A DNA stretch of 64,000 bases, taken from NCBI GenBank assembly GCA_029718625.1, contig CM056377.1:95410998-95474997 (forward strand), read 5' to 3'. Below, in pieces: positions 53,901 through 63,539 of the stretch. Positions within the stretch are counted from its first letter, which is position 1. The number at the start of each line of letters is the position of its first letter. The stretch is from Synaphobranchus kaupii. Its lineage: Eukaryota > Chordata > Actinopteri > Anguilliformes > Synaphobranchidae. Below the pieces are notes generated by a model. That model was given only the letters and a program-made list of their open reading frames with translations. It did not search any database and was not told where the DNA came from. A program made the translations under genes and the position numbers.

Positions 53901-55720
53901 TCCATCTTTGCCGCGTTGGCCTCCACAAGTTTGTCACTGAGGCGTTTCAGGTCCTCTGTAAGGACCAACAACGTTGCACTTGTTTCTCAATAATACTAAA
54001 AAGACTTATGACATTGATATGCAGACATACATTTAAAAACAACACTTTCAATTGTTTTCATCAGCTTTTCATGGAATTAGATTTGAGTCTCATGCAGAAT
54101 AGCACTGTTTGTGACATTGCCACTGCTCATACCGTTAAGATGCTCCACTTCTTGGGATCGCTTCTCAAGCATACGCACTAGTTCTCGTTTTTCTGTCTCA
54201 AGCTCATTTTTAGCTTTGGAGAGTTGGCTCTATAACAGAAATATTTCCAAGAATAACATTAACCCTCTTACGCGTTTAATATATTAAGCATGTACTTGCA
54301 CATTACATAATGTTGCAGCAGGACATAATTTAAAAAAAACAAAGCAGTCACACTTCACAGGCTCTCACTTGTTGGGAAGAAAAATTATCTTCAGATGCTT
54401 CATGTTCCTTGTTCTTTTCCTTCAATATCTTCCATTCTTCACCTAAAGAAACAAAGATTTCTTCAATAGTCACAACTTTTTAACAGGTCAGGCATTTTCA
54501 TTGATCAGCACATGCAATTGCAATATGATTGTCCGTCAACTTACTGAGCGTGGTGAACTCCTCTTTGAGTTTGTGGTGGTCCTGGGTTTGCGACACAAAC
54601 TGGTCCTGACTCTGGGCCAGCCGTTTCTCAATCTCAAAGTACTGTTGCTCTGAATGTGTTAGATTGCGTGTTAGTATCTGAAGCATAGAACCCAGTATTA
54701 TTGAATAAACTGAACCAAAATATTGTATGTATTGGCACTGGGTGTGTTACACTTTCAACCATGCGCTGTCTGTTTTCAGAAAGCTAGCATAACACTAGCT
54801 AACGTTAGAAAAACCTTTTTTTTTCCTTCTCAAAACCATTTTGAGAATGAGCGATAATCATCACATGCAAACGTCTTAATTATGAATTCATGTCCTCTTC
54901 ATACAGATTCTAGATACCAAACAGCTAAGTTAACAAACTTCGTATTTAACTTAACAGAACTGTAACTCCAGTACTACCTCTTAATTTGTTTGCTAAGTCA
55001 GCTTGCGATCACTAACAATACGGAGGAGTTTGTTGGCGATTTGACATTTCTTGGGGAAAGCCTCCCTTACGGAAATGTCATATACTGCAGTATATTTTAA
55101 ATATATTGTGGCGATAATTGTGACATATTTACAATATACTGCAGTATACTACATTTCCATAAGGGCTTCAACAAAATAAGTCACATTTTAGGTATAATTG
55201 GCTACTCCTGGTGAGAATTCGATGAAAAGCAACACATACCTTTACAACGTTAGCTGGCTTGCTAGATAGCTTTTTAAAGGTAAGCTGGAGTCAAAGCATG
55301 TCTGCTAGTCGCCGGCTAAATCGGCCATATTCGTTAGCTTAAAACCATTTCAAAGAAAACTGCGGCGCTAAACACCTATTTGGATGATTAGCTCTAACAC
55401 AAGTTACGCGTTAAATAGCTTACGTTAACTAACAACAGCAATTCTAAAAGCATGTCGCAGCAGGTTCACAATGTATTTAACGTCGTTAGCTAGGAGCAAT
55501 TGCTATCAGGTTCTCAATTTCATATGTTGTTGATCGCAGTTGAAAAGTGTTCTTTACAGTATATCTTACCGCTGTCAACTTTAAATCGCTCATGGTGTGA
55601 CTTGAGAGAATCTATTTCAGATTGCTGATCAGAGAAAAACTTCTCGAGTTTGTTTTGAACGGCTTTTGGGAGTTTACTTATCTCCGACCGCTCCAATATT
55701 TGCTGCATGACAGCCGCCAT
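29983..55720 (-). CDS. TPR: TPR, nuclear basket nucleoporin, 51 coding exons
   Basis: TPR builds the nuclear basket of the pore and serves mRNA export, mitotic checkpoint and chromatin exclusion (family knowledge). It starts [13 protein letters not shown] at 55720. The 51 exons (55570-55720, 54545-54659, 54369-54442, 54133-54229, 53852-53955, 53586-53750, 53369-53461, 53203-53283, 52999-53096, 52321-52461, 51458-51552, 51120-51317, 50921-51028, 50602-50831, 50100-50263, 49745-49881, 49325-49473, 47096-47258, 46777-46911, 46510-46650, 46238-46406, 45590-45756, 45294-45446, 44063-44179, 43566-43769, 43292-43479, 42626-42773, 41854-41991, 41327-41458, 41094-41224, 40793-41003, 40547-40693, 39676-39874, 39372-39568, 38840-38913, 38538-38722, 38000-38275, 37670-37818, 37260-37340, 36883-37095, then the last eleven exons in the next entry) sum to about 2,368 codons; human has 2,363. 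About 1,600 residues of heptad coiled coil precede an unstructured acidic tail. Confidence 0.95.
30488..30515. repeat. Homopolymer G28
   Basis: A run of about 28 G in a TPR intron, bounded by AGGAGAC and CAATAGGGGG. G-quadruplex-prone, and its true length is uncertain. Confidence 0.9.
32628..32832. mobile_element. MITE with GGCCCCGTTTCCCAAAAG ends (TPR intron)
   Basis: About 205 bp. The left end GGCCCCGTTTCCCAAAAGTA and right end CTTTTGGGAAACGGGGCC are exact complements over 18 bp. The interior is AT-rich and non-coding. The sequence just before it, 32436-32620, also looks repetitive (AGCTGGT/GGCTGGTAA motifs). Confidence 0.82.
33760..34375. mobile_element. Palindromic-core element, fourth copy (TPR intron), interrupted by a MITE
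   Basis: The right arm of the shared core runs 33850-34075 and resumes 34256-34375 (AGTATCGCTTGTAAAAGTAC, then CATGGCATGCAAAAGATAAG). The left part is short (CTCTGTACTCTAGCAC-like end at about 33767). Downstream lies a different Tc1-like terminus (GGGGTGCCAATAATTGTGG at 34409, repeated at 34593). Confidence 0.7.
34076..34255. mobile_element. hAT-like MITE inserted in the palindromic core
   Basis: About 180 bp with complementary ends (CTGGTATTCAAATC at the left, GATTTGAATATCCA at the right) and TCCTCGAGGTCC/GAGGTCC inside. TTATAG flanks both sides, consistent with an 8-bp target duplication with decay. It splits an otherwise continuous copy of the core. Confidence 0.68.
34642..35709. mobile_element. 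hAT element A, non-autonomous, with perfect 8-bp target duplication
   Basis: The ends are TAGTGTTGCACGGTA at the left and GTGACAACACTA at the right. ATTAGGGT flanks both sides (34634-34641 and 35710-35717), an exact 8-bp duplication typical of hAT. The interior has no recognisable transposase. The target site is the left end of element B. Confidence 0.83.
35712..36786 (+). mobile_element. hAT element B, with a surviving BED-finger exon
   Basis: The ends are TAGGGTTGTCAAAAGTATC at the left and ATCGTGACAACCCTA at the right, which are complementary. It contains one readable transposase exon (36006-36233) and no catalytic part. Its left tip was split and duplicated by element A. It lies in the TPR intron between exons 36883-37095 and 33468-33629. 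Confidence 0.8.
36006..36233 (+). pseudogene. BED zinc finger, first exon of a hAT (ZBED-like) transposase
   Basis: The ATG-started frame of 75 codons begins [13 protein letters not shown]. It contains W-Q-Y followed by C-x2-C (CKRC), then H-x4-H (HLKDQH), the BED-type DNA-binding finger of hAT transposases and their ZBED derivatives. GAGAG|GTAATG right after the finger looks like a splice donor. No downstream catalytic exons lie before the element's right end, so it cannot make a transposase. Confidence 0.78.
37433..37570. mobile_element. Foldback MITE, copy 2 (TPR intron)
   Basis: Related to 1141-1314: AACCAATAACATGACCAATG, GGTTGTGTTATTGGTTTTGC and GGTCTTAGTAAATCAGGCCC are shared in order. 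The left arm is shorter and more decayed. Confidence 0.62.
38947..39297 (+). repeat. tRNA-headed fish SINE (TPR intron)
   Basis: The head GTTGCAGTGGATAGAACTG resembles a pol III A-box region, and AGTTCGAATCCC is a B box. The body contains ACTCCGGTTTCCCCCCCACA, then CCAAAGACATGCAGG, and ends in ATGGATGGATGTGTGG-type simple repeats. I recognise it as an abundant fish repeat without assigning a family name. Confidence 0.72.
43001..43288. repeat. 32-bp minisatellite, nine units, ending in a TPR splice donor
   Basis: The unit begins GTGAACGGGGGCGAGACGG and ends GTGCGGGTTAGCCT; starts lie at 43001, 43033, 43065 and so on to 43257. Early units read CCTGTGAAC and later ones CCTTTGAAC, with a C/T change in GGGGGCGAG/GGGGGTGAG. 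The last unit runs into CGTTAC, the reverse of the donor GTAACG of exon 43292-43479. Confidence 0.95.
44522..45100 (-). repeat. 5S rRNA-derived SINE, reverse orientation, with an (AAT)n tail
   Basis: At 45009-45080 the - strand carries GAAGCTAAGCAGGTTG and GGTTAGTACTTGGATGGGAG, the internal control region of 5S rRNA, which serves as promoter in SINE3-type elements. The body contains GACGGCATCTCC-like and CAAAGCGCTTTACA motifs, and the tail is (AAT)n at 44522-44548. The orientation is the same as TPR. Not a real 5S gene, because only the 5' half is 5S-like. Confidence 0.82.
47339..47504. mobile_element. MITE with GGCTGCATTC ends (TPR intron)
   Basis: The left end GGCTGCATTCCAATAGTCAA and right end TTGACAATCCGAATGCAGCC are complementary with two mismatches. 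166 bp, non-coding. Confidence 0.75.
47553..49162 (-). mobile_element. Full-length Tc1/mariner element (1,610 bp)
   Basis: Flanked by TA on both sides. The tips are CAGTCAAGCCGGAAAGTC and its complement (one to two mismatches), with inverted repeats about 210 bp long including GTAATAAAACGTGGAGAAGG. It encloses one transposase frame on the - strand interrupted by a single stop. It inserted in TPR intron 17, about 160 bases from the donor of exon 49325-49473. The other Tc1 copies in the window are truncated. Confidence 0.93.
47763..48761 (-). pseudogene. Tc1 transposase with a single in-frame TGA
   Basis: Starts [13 protein letters not shown] at 48761 and would end AAKGAATKY at 47763, 333 codons counting the internal and terminal stops, the usual length for Tc1 transposases. 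The N-terminal helix-turn-helix ([13 protein letters not shown]) is followed by the GRPR-like hinge (RPGRPAK), the first Asp in [19 protein letters not shown], the second Asp in [11 protein letters not shown] and the Glu in [11 protein letters not shown], a DD34E layout. TGA at 48077-48075 stands just before RFTFQHDND, where relatives carry Arg; CGA to TGA is the likely change. No frameshift elsewhere. Confidence 0.93.
51805..51960 (+). mobile_element. Fragment of a Tc1-type terminus
   Basis: TCTCTGTACTCCAGCACATTG and CTTTCAGCTTTCATTTGAGG match in order the left end of the element at 23215. No other part is preserved. It lies in the TPR intron between exons 51458-51552 and 52321-52461. Confidence 0.7.
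52048..52069. repeat. Homopolymer G22
   Basis: A run of about 22 G in the same TPR intron. Confidence 0.9.
55057..55169. mobile_element. Small inverted-repeat element (TPR intron 1)
   Basis: The left part CCTTACGGAAATGTCATATAC and right part GTATACTACATTTCCATAAGG are near-complements, each next to TACTGCAGTATA. About 110 bp, a MITE-like hairpin. Confidence 0.65.
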
Positions 55721-56188
55721 CTTTAACCCTTCTTTCGGTTCGAACGAGGATAGCGCCAACCTTTAACGTCACATGACACACTTCGAGCCATTGCCAACGT
55801 CGGACAAAGATGGAATAGTGTATGACAAGATACACATGTTATAATGGAAGCCAAAGGAGAAACGGTGTTCGCAAGATTTCGCCTGATTGAACAGGCATCG
55901 ATGCCGAACAATCTTAATATAATCCTAACAATTTTAACATATCACGAATATTCAAACAGAACGTAAACATTACACGAAACAATGACCTTGACACCTAGCT
56001 ACCCATAAAATGTGACAACAAATTCACCAATTCAAGTTATGCAATCCGACAATGTAACTTATGAACAAATTTACGACCTACACTAGACTATAAAGCTGAA
56101 AGTATCCGGACACCTCTTGATCTGGGGCTGTTTTTCATGGGTTGTTCTAGGCCCCTTAGTTCTAGTGAAGGCAAACCTTAATGCTACA

Positions 56189-56478
56189 GCAGGGATGGGC
56201 AAGCAGGGCCACATCTGTTTCTGGATTTCAGACCAACTTCTGCTCTTAATTATTCAATTAGCCCAGTTTAGACATTTTAGCTACATTCCATGATATGAAC
56301 AGCAGCTGATAATTGTTCTTGACCTTGTATGCCTGTATTTTAGCATTTTATTGTGGTCTAATCTATGAGTGAATTGGTGTTGGTGTATATGACTAATTTG
56401 CTGATGGAGCCAGCGTAACTGGTTGCAGCAAAAACCTGCATACACACCGGGCCTCCAGGACTGGAGTTTCCCACCCCT
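56189..56478. mobile_element. hAT MITE, copy 1, with 8-bp target duplication ATGCTACA
   Basis: 290 bp, starting GCAGGGATGGGC and ending GTTTCCCACCCCT. ATGCTACA occurs directly on both sides (56181-56188 and 56479-56486). It contains CTGGTTGCAGCAAAAACCTG and TGGAGTTTCCC, related in reverse to copy 2. Confidence 0.88.
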
Positions 56479-56507
56479 ATGCTACATTATACAATGACAT
56501 TCTAGAC

Positions 56508-56818
56508 CAGGGGTGGGCATCTCCAGTCCTGGAGGGCCGGTGTGTATGCAGGTTTTTGCTGCCTCAATCAGCTAATTAGTCATACACAACAACACAGATT
56601 CACTCGCAGATTAGACCACAATAAAACACTAAAATACATACAGGCACAAGAACATTCACCAGCTGCTGTTCATATCGCAGAATGTAGATAAAATATCAGC
56701 TAATGTAAATAAAATATCAGCTAATGTAAATGATTGGGCTAATTAAATCATTAAGAGCAGAAGTTAGTCTGAAATCCAGAAACAGATACGGCTCCAAGAC
56801 TGGAGTTGCCCACCCCTG
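56508..56818. mobile_element. hAT MITE, copy 2, with 8-bp target duplication TTCTAGAC
   Basis: 311 bp from CAGGGGTGGGCATCTCC to GTTGCCCACCCCTG, with TTCTAGAC exactly repeated on both sides (56500-56507 and 56819-56826). It contains AGGGCCGGTGTGTATGCAGG, whose complement occurs in copy 1, so the two lie in opposite orientation. A further right end of the same family (GGAGTTGCCCATCCCTG) is at 58506-58522. Confidence 0.9.
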
Positions 56819-56828
56819 TTCTAGACAA

Positions 56829-57117
56829 CAGGGCTGCGTTCAGCCCCGATAAAACGTAGCAAAGCGTTTATTTAAACGGAAACGCTGGTGCGTTGAACAC
56901 CCTGTTGTGTTACGCAAGCATTGCCTTTTTAATATGGCGGGGTTTATATACACGTCGCTGCTGATTGGGTAACACCTCTGACACACCCACCAAACGAGAG
57001 AAAACGTACCTCAATGCTTGTTGCACACCGTTTCACACCGTTTCGAGGAAACATGTCGTTCAACCCGGAAACCGTAGCAAAACGGTGCACACCGTTTTCA
57101 GATTGAACGTGGCCCTG
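56829..57117. mobile_element. MITE with CAGGGC...GCCCTG ends
   Basis: 289 bp bounded by CAGGGCTGCGTTCAG and TTGAACGTGGCCCTG, complementary with mismatches. GC-richer than its surroundings. From 57118 to 58500 the sequence is AT-rich with fragments resembling dispersed fish repeats (GGCTGTGTCCGAATACGACC at 57470; CATAGACTGTATAAAAATAT at 57593), but no gene. Confidence 0.65.
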
Positions 57118-59274
57118 GTTCTCAAGTTTGGTCCTCCCCCCTGTGTATGCTGGCTTTCATACCAACCACAGTTGCAATTCCAGAATTTTAACAAGCTGTT
57201 AATTTTTCTTAATTAGATGATTTTAAGGTTTAGATTATTTACCCTCTTAAGTCACATTATGTCAGAAATAGCTATGCATGCTGCTTAGAATAAACATCCC
57301 ATGTTCACATGTGCGTATTGTGCTATATTGCAAACAATTACATTAAAAGGGCTAACAATTTTTTTAAATGATAAAATTAAAGACTGATGAGGCAATAGGC
57401 TCCTAATTAGGTAGTTGAACACATGTGTTTAAGTTCTTTCATAATTATTTCATTAAACTTATTAACATAGGCTGTGTCCGAATACGACCCCTACATCCTT
57501 TTGAGGGTGCATATTTGAGTCCACTTTGTCAAAAAGCTTTTGAGTGGACGACTTTTTCTCACAAATGGGGGCACTTAAAATACCAGGATGAACCATAGAC
57601 TGTATAAAAATATGGACAAAGCCACTGTGACGTCACCCATTGCCTTTCCACGGCTTCGTAAAAACTGAATTGAAGCTCGGATGTCTTTTTCGCCACCCGT
57701 TTGTACAAACTGCGCCTGCTCCGTGGAGCCGAAGAGGGCTCAACCTGTCCCTCTGATTGGTCCTGCACTCACCCGACAATTTCAGTAAGTAACTCGAAAG
57801 TAAAAACGTAAAAGACGTAGAGCATATATGCATATCTATGGTACAAGAGTGGGTCATATTACGAAATACTGTTTTTTATTTTTGTTAATTCTATCTTCAT
57901 TCATAGTCTACACTTTGTAACAATTGTCATATGTTAACTGATTGATATTCTCAATAAAAATAAAAAAAATTAAAAACGATATTACAAACTACTTCCTCAC
58001 TAGTTTGGAAAGAGTTTTGCGGGATTTCTTTCGCACACTGCTTGCAATGTGAGGGGACAGGGCACATAGTAGACAGGGGTCTGAGTGGACAGGGACGGGG
58101 AACAGGCATAGAACTATATATTAAAACGTCAGCGAAGCTGCTCTTAATTTTTAAAGCGAAGAATCATATTTATGCCACCAAAATGTTTGCTTATTTCTTG
58201 AAAAGTATGCTCCCAAATATACGCAGCGAAATCCCAGAAGTAAGTATATCATGTGGGGGTTTTAAGTATACTACATTTAGAGAGCTAATTTCTCATCCAG
58301 TGTACGCAACCATCTGCGTGAGAATCTGCGTACCTCTGCACAGGATGGACACCATACGTACACAATGTTTGGAGTCTGTGTGATATGGTGACACAGTGAC
58401 AGAAAGGCAGAGAAATGCAAAACTTTTTTTTAAGCAGATTTCCGACTTTCACCCTGAGCATTCTTTTACACATTCTTTTACTCGAGTTTTATACATGTGG
58501 CCCCTGGAGTTGCCCATCCCTGCTGTAGAAGATTCTGTGCTTCCAACAGATTGGGGAGGTCCCTTTCCTGTTTCAGAATGACAATGCCCCCTGTGCACAA
58601 AGAGAGGTCCATATAAAAATGGTTTGTCGTGATCAGTATGGAATAACTTGAATGGCCTGCACAGAGCCCTGACCTCAACCCCATTGAAAACCTTTGGGAT
58701 CAATTGGAAAGCCACCTGCGAGCCAGGCCTAATCACCCGACATCAGTGCCAACCTCACTAATGCTCTTCTGGCTGAATGGAACAAAATCCACAGAAATGT
58801 TCCAACATCTAGTGGAATGCCTTCCCAGGAGAGTTGAGGCTGTTATAGCAACAGAGCGGGGACCAACTCCATATTATTACCCATGATTTTGGAATGAGAT
58901 GTTAGATGAGCAGGTGTCCGCATACTTTTGGCCATGTAGTTTATAAATAAAAGAAAGCACTGTGTATAGTAGCTATGAGAACAGCGACAGTTGACATACC
59001 CTATTATTTTTCGTAATACATATCCCCCTGGAAAATTCCCCATAACGGCGTGCTGTAAATATCACTTTTATGTTTGGCCTACACTTTTCCATGTAGGCCT
59101 ATGGAATATTTATTAAAAATGTTACCTTTATTCCAGGTAGAAGCCTATGTTTCTCCAAGGTACAAGGTCAAGTTTCTCCAAGGTAAGTTTATGCAGAATC
59201 AATAGAAAATGGAACGTGCTCAACTGAAAACTATTTATAAATACTGGTAAATCCCACAAAATATACAATGATAG

Positions 59275-59610
59275 AACAAAACAAGACAGCACTCTCTGGA
59301 AAATTCTATAAACCTATTTATTAGATGGTTGTATAACGCCTGATCAGCAGTGACATTTTCGCGCAAGCCTTCTTCGGTGTGATAAACGTGCAGAAAATTC
59401 TAAAAGGGTCCGAACCCACGTGAATCCACTTAAACAGATCACCCATATAACAAGTGACGCTCAGTGATAACCCGTAGAACATTAGCACTTTAGGTGTGCA
59501 GCAGCAAGCTGTATCAGAAGGGACCCATACCAACACCACAACACATTTCCAAGTGCTTACTGCCTCAGGAATCAGTGACCAAAGAGGTCCCCCATTTGAA
59601 ATTGTCACAT
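59275..59610. repeat. Possible repeat fragment
   Basis: Contains AGCCTTCTTCGGTGTGATAA and TTAGATGGTTGTATAACGCC, which look like dispersed-repeat sequence, but the family is not identified. No open frame is worth reporting. The neighbouring 59610-60020 is AT-rich without features. Confidence 0.3.
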
Positions 59611-60023
59611 ATTTGAGTACTCTGACAATTATGCAATAAATTCTCTTTCCTAGGCCTTGTGTCTCTTGCCCATTAAGAGGGACATTACCAGCACCTTTTA
59701 CATCACATTTTATACTTATATTTAATTTAAAAAAAATGTTTCTCTTATGATAGCTTCATTATGACTTTGTACATAAATTAAGTTTAAATTAATATTTTAT
59801 GTTATTTTTAAAGCTCCTTGTCGATATATTGGAACACTAGATGGCGCTATTGGTTCTTACTTTATTGGACCTTACGATCCAGCTTCCCATTTAAAGACCC
59901 CATGTAATCACTTTTTTTCTTATATTTTAAATGTTAGTTAAGCCACAGGATAAATATTTAAATGTGCCTTATCCAAATTTAAATAATACGATTTAATTTT
60001 GATGTGAAGTATGTCATCTGGGC

Positions 60024-60247
60024 GGCAGTGTAGTATAATGGTTAAGGAACAGGACTCGTAACCGAAAGGTTGCAGGTTCGATTCCCAGCCGGACACTGCC
60101 GTTGTACCCTTGAGCAAGGTACTTAACCTGAATTGCTTCAGTATATATCCAGCTGTATGAATGGATAAATGTAATAAGAAGTTGTGTAAGTCGCTCTGGA
60201 TAAGAGCGTCTGCTAAATGCCTATAATGTAATGTAATGTAATGTAAT
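60024..60247 (+). repeat. Intact tRNA-derived SINE with (TGTAA)n tail
   Basis: A-box region TAGTATAATGGTTAAGG, B box GGTTCGATTCCCAGC, then a body ending GCTCTGGATAAGAGCG and TCTGCTAAATGCC, and a tail of TGTAA units. The TGTAA tail is the recognition tail of UnaL2-type LINEs known from eel, so mobilisation by such a LINE is inferred. It includes AGCAAGGTACTTAACCTGAA. The 60250-61740 stretch after it is AT-rich with no gene or recognisable element. Confidence 0.85.
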
Positions 60248-61746
60248 CTCTTAAATATGAGAGCTGGAGGGCTGTCAGAATGTCTGCTCTGAAATGGATA
60301 ATCAATTATGATTGGCAACCCGCTAAACAGATACACCACTGATTGGTTAAAATGTAAATTGCCGTGTTGCTTAGTAAACAGCAAGGTCCCCCACTCCACA
60401 CGCAACAAGCCATTATAGGAACTTTGTAGTTTTAAGGATATAAAAAAGCTGATTTACAATATCAGCTGAACAAAAAAGGAATATCATAGTTTTAGATTTC
60501 TTTGGGTCTTTATATAACTATTCATTAATTATTAATTTGATTGCATTCAGTATTTAATAACGTCCTTTGCTATGACACATGTATATAAATTACTTTTTCA
60601 TTGATAGTGATGGAAATAAATTAATCTTTTTCAAATCAATTGGGCCTTGACCTTATAAAAGATATTCCACAGGGATCATTGAGTTAATATCATTTCTGTC
60701 CTTGGAACTGGAAATCAAAATGTGTGTATTACAATCATTGTAATAGTGACGAGTCATAACTGTTTGCATGTTTTTTAATCCTAATTGGGATTTGTTTTGC
60801 TGAATTGCTGATTTCTTAGGGGTTCAGGCTTGTCCAACCCAATTTTGTAAAGCATCTTCTGACGGTGAGAGAGACAGTGTAGAGACAGTGTTAAACTGCT
60901 TTAGAATTAAATGCTAAACCACTCTATGTTCTACATGATCAACAAAAATATATTTGAGGGTGATCATATCATTTAAAAATCTGAATGCATATAACAAAAT
61001 GTCACTTTACACTTTACAGACATATGCAGAATACATATACAGGTCTAATTTTCACAAAATATTCACTTAATACAAAAAACGTACTTAGCAAGGACACAAG
61101 GGTATTGAGAATCTCACTTATGTATGTCTATGCATGTTAAAAATGGTGTAAATCTGTGTCTGGCTGTGCCCAATGCTATAATGTTATTTTTTTTCCAAAA
61201 ATGATGAGCAAATCTCTCATTTATAGTAATATTGTGCAGTCTGAAATTGAGTAAATGGATTTAATGGGGCGGAAAAAATGAAGCGTGTTTATGAGATGAG
61301 TGTATACGATAATTTGCAACCCTTTCAGTTCCAGGCACACCCATTTTTATTTCTTTATTCTTGTTTCATAGTCATCATATACTATTAGTTTCCTAAAACC
61401 TGTTGGAACACACATGTTGTGTGATAAAATATAATGAATCCATTTGGAATTTAACTAGAAGGGAAGAAGCAATCATAGCCATTCATTGTATTTCACAAAA
61501 TTAACTGTGCCATTTCAGGTAGTAAATATTATGCAGTAGTTAAGAAATTATGTAACCTCCTGCTTGCAGACAATGGCACAGTTAATTTTGTGGCTTAGCA
61601 ACACTGTTGATTGCCACTGTTTTGAATCTAAAGGAGGGTAAATATGTAATGTGATTGCCTCTGATCCCTTGTCCTTTACATCTGTGTGGGAACTGATCAT
61701 AGTTACACCACTCAAAGTAAAACTGAATCAGGGATTAAGATGAAGG

Positions 61747-62090
61747 TGTAATAGTTCTGGCCACCAGATGCTGCCAGTTCCCTTGTGTTAGTTTGTGTCA
61801 TTTCTGTCTGTATGGTTACCCCTGATTGTTACTTCACTATCAGTTTCATCTGTGGTTCCCTGTATTTAAATTCCTTGTTTCTCGTTTGTCTTTGCTTAGC
61901 TTAATGTTTGTTTGCATGTTCTGCCAGCCTCAAATTTTCTTGTGTCTAGTTATTTCCTAGTTGTTTCCCAAAGTTTGTTGTTTTGTTCTTTGTTCCTTTG
62001 TTATTCAGTAAAGACTTTATTTGATGTTAATTCACTTACCGCCTGAGTTTGCCTCTGCAATTGGATCCTTTTCCTGAGCACCCTGTGATG
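61747..62090 (+). mobile_element. Probable LTR of a Ty3/Gypsy element
   Basis: Starts TGTAATAGTTCTGGCCACC, contains a TATTTAAA-like promoter motif and an AGTAAAGACTTTATTTG poly(A)-type region, and ends about CCTTTTCCTGAGCACCCTGT. The position directly before the gag/pol relic and the composition support an LTR. No partner LTR lies in the window, so exact ends are uncertain. Confidence 0.6.
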
Positions 62091-62395
62091 GTAAGACCAA
62101 ACTATGGATGGATCAGTAGTAGTAGTAGGATCAGTGTAGGAACAGTAGTCTCCAGTTTCCTCAAACATTCATTCATTCACTGGCAAGATGAGCAAGGTTT
62201 TTAATCATTCTGGTAGCAGGCAAGAAGCAGTGAGGAAGCTTGTTTCTCTTTGGCAGGGTTTGCGCAGTGTCGCCGATTATTCAATTGAGTTCTGTATGCT
62301 TGCGGCTGAGAATGGATGGAATGAATAGGCATTGGTTACAATTTTTCAACTAGGTCTGTCAGAGTTATTAAAATACAAACTAGCTTCTAGACATT

Positions 62396-63500
62396 TACCT
62401 CTTGAGCTTTATCAGTTAATTGTCCTGTCCATTCAAATAGACAGTTGCCTTCAGGAGCATGAATGCCAGTGAGAGGGACTTCCTCAGGGACTTCCTCAAA
62501 CCAGTGCAAGACATCACAGTCCACAGTCCCCCAAAGATTAGAAAACTCAGCTGAGACTACGGCAGTCAACCTAATGTCTGCAGAGTTCGTCCGAGCCCTA
62601 AGGCTGCCTCCCAGGAAGAGCCCATGCAGCTGGAGATTACAGGGCTCTGTTGCCTCAGGGAGAAGTGCTGTATATATTGCGGTTGTCCGGGTCATTTCCA
62701 CATTGCTTGTCCAGACCTTTCAGGAAACGGGCAGGTTCATCAGGGTTCAGGAGAGATTGTTTCTTCAAAAAATCATTGTTTTCCTAACCATGCTTCCTGC
62801 CAGTATCAAGTGGTCATCCTCACAGTTTGAGTTGCTAGCTTATATTGACTCAGGGGCTTTGGGGATTTTTTTAGACAAGACCTTACCTTCATTGGAGGGT
62901 TCCTCTGGTTAGTCTGCCTCAGCCTTTAGATGGCACCACGCTAGATGGTAGGCCCCTTGGGTCTGGTTAGATTAACTAACTTCCCTCCCCCATCCAGCTG
63001 CGGTTAGGTGACTCCCACTCAGAGCTTACCCAGTTCCACTAGTAGATTCTCCTGAGTGTCCACTGGTTCTCATTCAACTATGGCTCAAGTTTCACAACCG
63101 TCACATCGACATATTGTCTGGTACTGGAGTGGGCTTCTAACTGTCACGGCAAATGTCTAACCTTCTTGTTCAGTCTCTCCAGCTCCCCACCAGATATTTT
63201 CCCTGTGTTGCAGACTCCTCTGGTGGGCGAAGATGATCCAGATCTCTCCCGTGTGCCCCCTGAACCCTGGGTTCTCCATCCAGTGTTCAGTAAACAGCTC
63301 GCCCGCAGGCTACCACCTCAATGCCTATATGACTGCATCATAGATCTGCTGCCAGGAAGCACTGCACCCCAGGGAAGAATCTTGCCCTTGTCAGGCCGGA
63401 AACTCAGGCTATGCAAACCTACATTAATCACCTTTGTTAAGGAAGGAGCCATTGTACAACAAAGCCAAACATTTTGCAATCAGCCTAAGGGTGGGAGCTG
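62396..63500 (+). pseudogene. Broken Ty3/Gypsy gag-pol remnant
   Basis: Pieces in the order of a Ty3/Gypsy polyprotein, in different frames with stops between. A gag end carries a CCHC zinc knuckle (C-x2-C-x4-H-x4-C, about 62663-62706). A protease-like motif around IDSGALG (62849) is the aspartic site D-S-G. A piece of the start of the reverse transcriptase region (YDCIIDLLPGS, about 63335) follows. Nothing of the RT catalytic core, RNase H or integrase is present before 63500. An old genomic fossil without coding ability. Confidence 0.75.
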
Positions 63501-63539
63501 ACCTGGGACCTGTGGACCTGGAGAGAAATAATGTGCTCA

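Larger units (their letters stand above)
56088..58940 (+). mobile_element. Tc1-like relic broken up by later insertions
   Basis: The left tip CACTAGACTATAAAGC...TCCGGACACC (56088) and right tip GGTGTCCGCATACTTTTGGCC (58914) belong together. The inner sequence, which would be continuous in an intact copy, is found in pieces: 56115-56188, 56479-56507 and 58528-58940. The last piece still codes LNPIENLWDQLESH-like residues of a transposase C-terminus, + strand. The pieces are separated by hAT MITEs and other repeats. The upstream 55721-56087 shows nothing beyond the TPR 5' flank. Confidence 0.78.

Noticed and set aside
60030..60105. Possible tRNA gene
   Set aside because: A and B boxes are present, but there is no good acceptor stem and it continues into a SINE body with a TGTAA tail.
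59938..60408. Reverse open frame of 156 codons
   Set aside because: It spans the SINE at 60024-60247 in reverse; the frame is an accident of repeat sequence.
62463..62912. Host gene with a CCHC zinc knuckle
   Set aside because: The knuckle, the following D-S-G protease motif and the upstream LTR are in Ty3/Gypsy order and broken by stops; a transposon fossil rather than a host gene.
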